Assembly (NCBI GenBank): GCA_024403585.1
Contig: JAKSRN010000021.1
Coordinates: 1-14,486 of the forward strand
From: Lachnospiraceae bacterium
GTDB lineage: Bacteria; Bacillota; Clostridia; Lachnospirales; Lachnospiraceae
DNA length: 14,486 nucleotides
Direction: 5' to 3'
Below, piece by piece: positions 1 to 5,368 of the stretch. The notes beneath the pieces were generated by a model. That model worked only from the letters and a program-made list of their open reading frames with translations, was not told the DNA's origin and ran no database searches. The position numbers and the translations under genes were made by a program. Within the stretch, counting starts at the first letter, position 1. Every line of letters begins with the position of its first letter.

Positions 1-56
1 GCATCGAGAACCTTGGTCTCTTTGCTGTATCCCATAAGTTTTGCAATTTCTTTCAT
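1..56 (-). CDS. Unidentified protein, N-terminus only (partial, runs off left edge)
   Basis: Only 18 codons and two bases lie in the window, reading MKEIAKLMGYSKETKVLD. I chose the ATG at 54-56 because a GGAG ribosome site lies 9 nt upstream of it. An in-frame ATG at 69-71 has no ribosome site. The fragment EIAKLMGYS resembles the start of a helix-turn-helix of the sigma region 4 kind, but 18 residues are too few to assign a family. The gene lies directly downstream of the promoter and hairpin element at 90-253, which is therefore its likely leader. That a gene starts here is fairly likely; its function is unknown. Confidence 0.5.
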   Translation of the reverse strand, partial: MKEIAKLMGYSKETKVLD

Positions 57-73
57 AACATATATCTCCATTT

Positions 74-310
74 CTATTGACATTCATACGAGACGAAACA
101 CGCTCTGCGAGTTTCGCTCGTTCGCGAGCAGTCGCCAAATCCATACCAGCATGCACTTGGCTCGTTGCCTTCGCGAAATATAAACGCGCCAGCACTTTGT
201 ACCTTTAAAGTGTTGACGCGTTTTAGTATACTATCAATTTCTCTTCTTGTAAACTGTTTTTTCAAAAACACGAGCACTAAAGCAGACACTCTGATGCTCT
301 TGTTTTTCAT
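74..310 (-). CDS. Doubtful 78-codon ORF over a terminator/promoter/hairpin element
   Basis: An ATG (308-310) to TAG (74-76) frame begins 8 nt after the lipoprotein stop codon. Its only possible ribosome site is a poor GGGCGGA about 12 nt upstream. The peptide is basic and shows no domain I can name. Three things argue against coding: its first codons form a hairpin with T-runs on both sides, codons 20-29 contain a near-consensus promoter, and the rest is almost entirely self-complementary hairpins. I have an unverified impression of similar short hypothetical proteins in Lachnospiraceae genomes, which would fit a dispersed repeat annotated as protein. I list it because automatic annotation may call it, but I think it is probably not a protein gene. 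Confidence 0.15.
   Translation of the reverse strand: MKNKSIRVSALVLVFLKKQFTRREIDSILKRVNTLKVQSAGAFIFREGNEPSACWYGFGDCSRTSETRRACFVSYECQ
90..224 (-). other. Candidate structured RNA or hairpin repeat element
   Basis: Three stem-loops follow one another when read on the minus strand. The first pairs 207-223 with 182-198: 17 positions, 16 pairs including one G-U, and an 8-nt loop. The second pairs 151-161 with 134-144: 11 positions, 10 pairs including one G-U, and a 6-nt loop. The third pairs 111-119 with 90-99 around an inner CGC/GCG stem and an AGA loop, about 12 pairs with one bulged U. A rival hairpin, GCTCG/CGAGC at 116-129, would exclude the third. The G-U pair in the second stem becomes a C-A mismatch on the other strand, which mildly favours minus-strand RNA. 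A promoter lies just upstream and a gene start just downstream. It could be a structured leader, a small RNA or a palindromic repeat. I know of no Rfam family it matches. Confidence 0.4.
225..253 (-). promoter_or_regulatory. Sigma-A type promoter reading into the hairpin element
   Basis: The minus strand has TTTACA (248-253, five of six to TTGACA), a 17-bp spacer, then TATACT (225-230, five of six to TATAAT). Transcription would begin near 218, inside the first arm of the large inverted repeat at 182-223. That places the palindrome either at the 5' end of the RNA or in an operator position. The next gene in this direction starts at 56, so the leader would be about 160 nt. Confidence 0.55.
262..310 (-). 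terminator. Possible bidirectional terminator after the lipoprotein gene
   Basis: The outer stem GAGCA (272-276)/TGCTC (295-299) encloses CAGA (283-286)/TCTG (290-293) with a 3-nt loop. The inner and outer stems are separated by an asymmetric internal loop (6 nt against 1). On the minus strand the hairpin is followed by G-TGTTTTTG, and on the plus strand by T-TGTTTTTC, so it could work both ways. It starts about 20 nt past the lipoprotein stop codon, where the end of the recN-lipoprotein transcript would be expected. The stem is modest, so terminator strength is uncertain. Confidence 0.45.
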
Positions 311-318
311 TCAATGGT

Positions 319-1266
319 TCATCCGCCCATAATTTCGATTGTAATTGCTTCACCCTTCTCCACAGAAACAGAAGCATGTACAAAGTCATACGCGGCGAAT
401 GCATCCTCCATCTTACTGATCTCCGGATTTCTGGAATCCCTCACTACCGTTTGATCAGTGATCCTGCATACACCAATCTGTGCATAATAGAATTCATCCG
501 CTGCCAGGATCCAGGCACCTGCTGTTTCATCATAGCTCAGATCCATATAGTTGTTGATCACATAATGGGTATCATCCTTTTTATCCAGAATCTGAACTTC
601 TATTCCCATGAAGTCAGCGTCTGTATGATTAATAATACTTCCCTCTTTCAGGGTCTTTACTTCTGCGTCCGATATCCAGAATGGGACTGTTGCTGCAAGG
701 GTCAGCTTATCTCCCTCCAGATAGGTGCTGTTCATCGAACAGGCATAGGTTCCATCCATGACCTCCCATGTTTTGGTATATTCCATACCATTTCCATCGT
801 GGATCACATCTGTATCCGGATCTTCATTGATCAGAATCCCCACTTCTGTCAGACTGCTGTCCATAAGGGAGAGCGTTGTATCATCTACCTTTTTCCAGAA
901 GCCGACCTTTCCATCTGTCTGGCGATCCTTATCATAGATCATATAGGTTTTTCCGCTGGAAACCTGAATATAGCTTCCATCTTCAGCCTGCCAGGTATAA
1001 GGATCAATACATTCGGAACCTGTTAACGGCTGTCCGTCCGTCACTTCTGCATCCGGATCAACCATCATATGGTCTGCTGCGGTTCCATCTCCCACATATG
1101 CATCCGCATCGGCAGTATTCTCATCCGTCTTACTGGTGGAATCAGCAGAGTCTGCAGCAGATACTCCGGAAACAGTGTTTTCTGTAGTTGGTTTTTGCGT
1201 TCCGCAGCCAGCGATCATTCCAATGATCAGCACGCAGGAAAGCATAACAGCTATGTTCTTTCGCAT
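319..1266 (-). CDS. Lipoprotein of unknown function
   Basis: A 315-residue secreted lipoprotein is predicted. It starts MRKNIAVML, continues with a hydrophobic stretch, and has a lipobox IAGC with the lipidated cysteine at residue 21. Residues about 22-80 form a Ser/Thr/Asp/Ala-rich, low-complexity acidic linker. The remainder looks globular, with many short aromatic-containing segments that suggest beta structure, but I recognise no domain. The start is fixed by AGGAGG 7 nt before the ATG at 1264-1266; the longer GTG start at 1272 would leave only 1 nt to that site. It follows recN by 80 nt with no visible promoter, so it is probably co-transcribed with recN. It would sit on the outer face of the membrane; its substrate or partner is unknown. 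Confidence 0.85.
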   Translation of the reverse strand: MRKNIAVMLSCVLIIGMIAGCGTQKPTTENTVSGVSAADSADSTSKTDENTADADAYVGDGTAADHMMVDPDAEVTDGQPLTGSECIDPYTWQAEDGSYIQVSSGKTYMIYDKDRQTDGKVGFWKKVDDTTLSLMDSSLTEVGILINEDPDTDVIHDGNGMEYTKTWEVMDGTYACSMNSTYLEGDKLTLAATVPFWISDAEVKTLKEGSIINHTDADFMGIEVQILDKKDDTHYVINNYMDLSYDETAGAWILAADEFYYAQIGVCRITDQTVVRDSRNPEISKMEDAFAAYDFVHASVSVEKGEAITIEIMGG

Positions 1267-1290
1267 ATACACACCTCCTGTTATTCATCC

Positions 1291-1332
1291 CCCTCTGGCC
1301 CCTTCCTACGTCTTTACGCCCTCTGGAAGGGG
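1291..1332 (-). other. Stem-loop in the recN-lipoprotein gap
   Basis: CCCCTTCC (1299-1306) and GGAAGGGG (1325-1332) form a perfect 8-bp stem with an 18-nt loop. No T-run follows on the minus strand, so it does not look like an intrinsic terminator. The 8-mer CCCTCTGG also occurs twice here as a direct repeat (1291-1298 and 1319-1326). It may be an RNA processing or stability element, or may have no function. Confidence 0.45.
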
Positions 1333-1346
1333 AATGCTTGCCGTGT

Positions 1347-3020
1347 TCACAGTTTTGTCTTCTTTGCCAGTTCCCGCATCTCTCTGGCAGTATTCTCTAC
1401 CGCTGAGGTAATTTCTGCCCCGCCCAGGATTCTTGCCAGTTCCTTTACGGATTCAGCTTCTGAAAGCGGATAAATCCTTGTCAGGGTTTCCTGATCCTCC
1501 ACCATCTTCCGGATCTCAAAATGACGGTCTGCCATGGCTGCGATCTGAGCCAGATGGGTGATGCAGAGAACCTGGTGGTTTCTGCCGATCTCTGCCATCT
1601 TTTCAGATACCTTCTGGGCAGTTCTTCCACTGATTCCGGTATCAATCTCGTCAAAGATCAATGTTTCTGTATCATCCTGGTCTGCCAGAATGGTGCGGAT
1701 GGCCAGCATGATTCTGGACAGCTCACCGCCGGATACTACCCTGTCAAGAGGTCGGATAGCTTCTCCAGGGTTTGTGGAAATCCGGAATTCCACCACATCA
1801 AAGCCGTTTCTTCCGTAATCAGCTGTTCTTGAAAAACCAATCTCAAAACGAACATCCAGGAAATTCAGATCCTTCAGTCCTTTGATGATCTCAAGCGTCA
1901 GTTTACCGGCACATTCCCGGCGAAGTTCTGATAATTTCTCAGAGCTCTTCAGAAGGAGTTTTTCTGCTTCCTCTGTCTTCTGCTCCAGATTTTTGCGGAT
2001 TACTTCATAATTCATCAGTGTATCCAGACGCTGCTGTTTCTTTTCTCTGGCTTTCAGAATCTCTTCCGTGCTGTTACCAAACTTGGATTTGAGATGGTTG
2101 ATCTGATCCAGCCTGCTTTCTGTCTCATAGAATTCCTTCTCTGAAAAAGTGAAGTCATCCAGATAGCGGCTGATATCTCTGTTAAAATCTGCAAGGATGG
2201 CATCCACATCCATCAGGGTATCCTGCAATCCCTTCAGACTTTCATCGTACTCTGCAACCGTACTCAGTTCTCTTACTGCTCTTCCGCAGAGGTCACCGGC
2301 CCCTTCTCCGGAACCGGTCAGCTGGTACACAAGGCCCAGTGACTGCACGATCGTACGGCTGTTGTTCATGATTCTGTAGCGTTTTTCCAGTTCCTCTTCT
2401 TCTCCCGGAATAAGCTCTGCTTCATCGATCTCATTGATCTCAAATTCCAGGAAAGAAATCTCTCTGGCACGTTCTTCTTCTCCTAACTGATACTCAGCCA
2501 GTTCTTTTTTCAGGCCTCTGTATTCCTTCCATTCTTTCTCAACCTTTTCCAAAGTGTCTTTCAGGACACTCTTTCCGAAAGAATCCAGGATTTCCAGCTG
2601 CTTCTCTTTATATAGAAGAGACTGGTGATCATGCTGTCCGTGAATATCCAGAAGAAGGGAAGATACCTCCTTCAGTCTGCCCATGGTACAGCTTTCTCCG
2701 TTGATCCTGCTGATACTACGTCCGCCTGACAGCTTTCGCGTGATGATCAGCTGCTCATCCGGCAGTTCTACTTCCATCTCTTCCAGCTTCTGGCGGATGG
2801 CAGCATTCTCAATATGAAAGATCAGTTCCACCAGCGCGGAATCAGCACCGTCACGGATTATCTCTTTTGTCATCTTTTTACCCAGTGCCAGGTTGATGGA
2901 TCCAAGAAGAATGGACTTACCTGCACCGGTCTCTCCGGTAAGAATATTCAGACCCGGACCGAATTCCACATCTGCTTCCTCGATCAGGGCCAGGTTTTTT
3001 ACATGCAAATTTGTCAGCAT
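1347..3020 (-). CDS. recN: DNA repair protein RecN
   Basis: RecN is an SMC-like ATPase that acts early at DNA double-strand breaks, gathering or bridging ends for recombination. The 557-residue product matches the family's usual length. The head begins at the N-terminus with Walker A GETGAGKS (29-36) and a GQHDHQSLL Q-loop region near 130. A Glu/Lys-rich coiled coil fills the middle (about 155-380). The second half of the head carries the signature VSGGELSR (429-436), Walker B LIFDE (454-458) with the catalytic Glu, and the His switch ITHLAQIAA. No key residue is missing. It starts at the ATG at 3018-3020, which has only a weak ribosome site (AAAGGA, rather distant). It follows argR, as in B. 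subtilis, but spoIVB does not come next. I found no LexA-type GAAC-N4-GTTC box upstream. Confidence 0.97.
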   Translation of the reverse strand: MLTNLHVKNLALIEEADVEFGPGLNILTGETGAGKSILLGSINLALGKKMTKEIIRDGADSALVELIFHIENAAIRQKLEEMEVELPDEQLIITRKLSGGRSISRINGESCTMGRLKEVSSLLLDIHGQHDHQSLLYKEKQLEILDSFGKSVLKDTLEKVEKEWKEYRGLKKELAEYQLGEEERAREISFLEFEINEIDEAELIPGEEEELEKRYRIMNNSRTIVQSLGLVYQLTGSGEGAGDLCGRAVRELSTVAEYDESLKGLQDTLMDVDAILADFNRDISRYLDDFTFSEKEFYETESRLDQINHLKSKFGNSTEEILKAREKKQQRLDTLMNYEVIRKNLEQKTEEAEKLLLKSSEKLSELRRECAGKLTLEIIKGLKDLNFLDVRFEIGFSRTADYGRNGFDVVEFRISTNPGEAIRPLDRVVSGGELSRIMLAIRTILADQDDTETLIFDEIDTGISGRTAQKVSEKMAEIGRNHQVLCITHLAQIAAMADRHFEIRKMVEDQETLTRIYPLSEAESVKELARILGGAEITSAVENTAREMRELAKKTKL

Positions 3021-3055
3021 CTGTTTTTTATTCCAATCCTTTCAAGTCGGAGCTC

Positions 3056-3097
3056 ATTTTGCCCCCACCTGAGAAAACTTGTATTTTGCCCCCACCT
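3056..3097. repeat. Two identical 15-mers 27 bp apart between argR and recN
   Basis: ATTTTGCCCCCACCT occurs at 3056-3070 and again at 3083-3097, separated by a 12-nt spacer. Next to the second copy, GGAG...CTCC around 3103-3117 can form a short stem. The C-rich blocks are unlike the nearby intergenic DNA. Tandem copies of short TTTTGnCCCCC-like motifs are a feature I associate with the ends of IS21-family elements, so this may be the scar or solo end of such an element. That is a recollection and is not tested here. No transposase gene is present. Confidence 0.7.
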
Positions 3098-3123
3098 ATA
3101 GAGGAGGGGACATCTCCTTCTGG

Positions 3124-3579
3124 TTATAAGGATGCCAATATCCGGCTCATCTTTTCACGCACCAGCAGTGCGTCTTCGTTGGTCCGGATGGCACACATGA
3201 TTGTATTGTCTCCGGCAATGCATCCGACGATCTCCGGCCAGTTCCACTCATCAATCACTGCCGCTGCCGCCATGGCCATACCCGAAGCTGTTTTGATCAC
3301 AAGAATATTCCCCGCAATATCCATAGACACATAGGATTCTTTCAGTACACGGGCAAAACGTTCCGCCTGATTCTGCTGGGCATTCTGCGGCATGGAATAG
3401 TGCAGTCTGCCCCGGTCATCTGCAACCTTGGTCAGTTTCAGCTGGCGGATGTCTCTCGATACTGTGGCCTGAGTAACTGTAAAGCCCTCTTCATTCAGTC
3501 TGGCGGCCAGTTCCTCCTGTGTCTCAATATGAAATTCTCTGATTAATTTAATAATCTGCTCATGTCTGGCTGATTTCAT
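3124..3579 (-). CDS. argR: Arginine repressor ArgR/AhrC
   Basis: ArgR is a hexameric, arginine-sensing transcription regulator that represses arginine biosynthesis and in some bacteria activates catabolism. The 151-residue product has the expected size. The N-terminal winged helix-turn-helix (1-65) contains TQEELAARL and the recognition segment QATVSRDIRQL (Ser41-Arg42). The C-terminal oligomerisation and arginine-binding domain includes GCIAGDNTI (119-127). The start is set by GGAG placed 6 nt before the ATG at 3577-3579. The frame is open further upstream to a TTG at 3642, but those 21 extra residues are unlike the family and cover an intergenic stem-loop. It lies between nadK and recN. No obvious ARG box was seen in the 75-nt leader. 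Confidence 0.95.
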   Translation of the reverse strand: MKSARHEQIIKLIREFHIETQEELAARLNEEGFTVTQATVSRDIRQLKLTKVADDRGRLHYSMPQNAQQNQAERFARVLKESYVSMDIAGNILVIKTASGMAMAAAAVIDEWNWPEIVGCIAGDNTIMCAIRTNEDALLVREKMSRILASL

Positions 3580-3593
3580 TGTCATCTCCATCG

Positions 3594-3617
3594 GAGAGAG
3601 TCTTCCCATCCTCTCTC
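3594..3617 (-). other. Stem-loop in the argR leader
   Basis: GAGAGAG (3594-3600) and CTCTCTC (3611-3617) form a perfect 7-bp stem with a 10-nt loop, lying just upstream of the argR ribosome site in the nadK-argR gap. No T-run follows, so this is not a standard terminator. It could affect argR translation or mRNA processing. Confidence 0.45.
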
Positions 3618-3654
3618 TTCTATATAAAAACTTGTGTGGCAAAGCCTGTTTCCA

Positions 3655-4518
3655 TCAAAGGTCTGTCATCTTTCTTCTCAGGACCTCAAGGAAACTGCTG
3701 TTATGTATCTTTACAAATACCGTGTCGATCTCTGCACGGCTGATCTCTACCCTGTCCCCTGTAAGCAGCGGAAGTTTGGCATCACCGTCAAAGTATACAC
3801 AGGCCTCTTCCTTCTCCACCTCACGTCCTGGTCCCAATTCGACTGAGATCACATTCTCCGGCGGAAGGATCACACTCCTTTTATTCAGAGAGTGTGGGGA
3901 AAGAGGGGTCATAACAAACAGGTTGGCCTGTGGTGATACGATCGGACCCCCTGCTGACAGGCTGTAGCCGGTGGAACCGGTAGGTGTCGCAAGGATCACG
4001 CCATCCGCCCTGTAGGTATTTAAGTAGTCTCCATTGACATAATTGTCAAACTGAAGAACCTTCAGTCCTTCTTTTCGTGCGATGACAATGTCATTCAGGG
4101 CAATCGCCTCCCCCATAAAGGTCTTGCCTCTGAAGACTTTTCCCTTCAGCATCATACGTCGCTCTGTGGTATATCTGTCATCCATCAGATGATCCAGCGC
4201 ATGGAAAACGGTATTCCGATCCACTTCAGCCAGATATCCGAGAGTTCCCAGGTTAACACCAAAAAGCGGGATCCTGCGGCCTGCCACGTCTCTGGCTGCC
4301 CTGATCAGAGTTCCATCACCGCCAAGAACTATGATACAGTCTGTGTCATCCGGAATCAGCGAAGCATCCAGATGTCCCGGGAAAAGCTTATTCACAGCCA
4401 TGCCGGTTTCGCATGTACCGCAGATTTTTCCCTGTTCCTGCAGATAATCCACAATGGTATAGGTTACCTGCAGATCCTTATCCTTCGCCCTGTTTGTAAT
4501 GATATAAAACTTATCCAT
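3655..4518 (-). CDS. nadK: NAD kinase (ATP-NAD kinase)
   Basis: NadK phosphorylates NAD+ to NADP+ in the cytosol and is the sole route to NADP. The 287-residue protein shows the family hallmarks in order: GGDGT (66-70), the NAD-contacting Asn-Asp pair LNDIVIAR (142-143), and the glycine-rich segment TPTGSTGYSLSAGGP (178-192). The C-terminal beta domain ends at SFLEVLRRKM. The ATG at 4516-4518 has no clear ribosome site and lies 16 nt after the tlyA stop codon, so translation may be coupled to tlyA. The placement between tlyA and argR differs from B. subtilis, which has none there. Confidence 0.97.
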   Translation of the reverse strand: MDKFYIITNRAKDKDLQVTYTIVDYLQEQGKICGTCETGMAVNKLFPGHLDASLIPDDTDCIIVLGGDGTLIRAARDVAGRRIPLFGVNLGTLGYLAEVDRNTVFHALDHLMDDRYTTERRMMLKGKVFRGKTFMGEAIALNDIVIARKEGLKVLQFDNYVNGDYLNTYRADGVILATPTGSTGYSLSAGGPIVSPQANLFVMTPLSPHSLNKRSVILPPENVISVELGPGREVEKEEACVYFDGDAKLPLLTGDRVEISRAEIDTVFVKIHNSSFLEVLRRKMTDL

Positions 4519-4534
4519 ATATTTTTAAGCCGGA

Positions 4535-5362
4535 TCACTCTTTTGCATTCAGTGAACCGTGAGCCTCCTTTACGATCGCTTCCGCAGTTTTTTTCCAATC
4601 CTCCAGAGAAACGCTCTGTTTCTCTGCTTCCGGACTTTTCTTCAGATGCAGAAGGTATTCAATATTTCCTTCCGGTCCCTTGATTGGAGAAAATTCCAGA
4701 TGAAGAAGGAGAAAGCCTAAAGAGGCTGCGAATTCCATCACCATCTCAATGACTTCCAGGTGTACTTTCGGGTCTCTGACAACACCCTTCTTACCCACCT
4801 TCTCTCTTCCTGCTTCGAACTGTGGTTTGATCAGGCACACCATCTCCGCTGTATCTGCCATCAGATTTTTTACCGGCGGAAGCACCTTGGTCAGAGAAAT
4901 AAAGGATACATCAATGGACACAAATTCCGGTGCCTCCTGAATATCTTCAGGAACCACATAGCGGATATTGGTTCTCTCCATGCATACAACCCTTGGATCA
5001 TTGCGCAGCTTCCAGTCCAGCTGTCCGTGTCCGACATCCACGGAATAGACCTTTACTGCTCCGTTCTGAAGCATACAGTCTGTAAAACCGCCGGTGGAAC
5101 TGCCCACATCCATGCAGGTTTTTCCTTTCAGATCCAGGGCAAAATGTTTGACTGCCTTATCCAGTTTCAAACCTCCCCTGCTTACAAAAGGAATCGGATT
5201 TCCTTTGATGGTGATCTTTACTGTATCAGGAAAAGTGGTGCCCGGTTTGTCTTCACGCTGGCCGTCCACCAGAACCTCTCCTGCCATGATCAGTGCCTTC
5301 GCCTTCTCTCTGGAAGGAGCCAGGCCCTGCTGTGTTACTAATATATCTAAACGTTCTTTCAT
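4535..5362 (-). CDS. tlyA: TlyA family rRNA (cytidine-2'-O)-methyltransferase (YqxC-like)
   Basis: TlyA proteins 2'-O-methylate cytidines in rRNA (23S C1920, and 16S C1409 in some species). They are often annotated as hemolysin A, a name that comes from heterologous expression. The 275-residue product has an N-terminal S4 RNA-binding domain (about 1-60) followed by an FtsJ-like Rossmann domain. The SAM loop is DVGSSTGGFTD (85-95), with IDVSFISL (150-157) and LIKPQFE (177-183) further on. A likely K-D-K-E catalytic set is Lys69, Asp151, Lys179 and Glu235. The start at 5360-5362 lies 6 nt after the dxs stop codon. Its ribosome site GGAGAG lies in the last dxs codons, which implies translational coupling. 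Confidence 0.95.
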   Translation of the reverse strand: MKERLDILVTQQGLAPSREKAKALIMAGEVLVDGQREDKPGTTFPDTVKITIKGNPIPFVSRGGLKLDKAVKHFALDLKGKTCMDVGSSTGGFTDCMLQNGAVKVYSVDVGHGQLDWKLRNDPRVVCMERTNIRYVVPEDIQEAPEFVSIDVSFISLTKVLPPVKNLMADTAEMVCLIKPQFEAGREKVGKKGVVRDPKVHLEVIEMVMEFAASLGFLLLHLEFSPIKGPEGNIEYLLHLKKSPEAEKQSVSLEDWKKTAEAIVKEAHGSLNAKE

Positions 5363-5368
5363 AGTCTT

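Noticed and set aside
3021..3123. LexA (SOS) box before recN
   Set aside because: No GAAC-N4-GTTC-like palindrome was found in the argR-recN gap. The conspicuous repeats there are C-rich 15-mers instead.
3580..3642. Longer start for argR (TTG at 3642 or ATGs between)
   Set aside because: The family begins near MKSARHEQII, and the best-spaced ribosome site belongs to the ATG at 3577-3579. The extra region contains an intergenic hairpin.
3580..3654. ARG box for ArgR autoregulation
   Set aside because: No AT-rich ARG-box-like palindrome seen in the 75-nt gap; only a GA/CT-rich hairpin.
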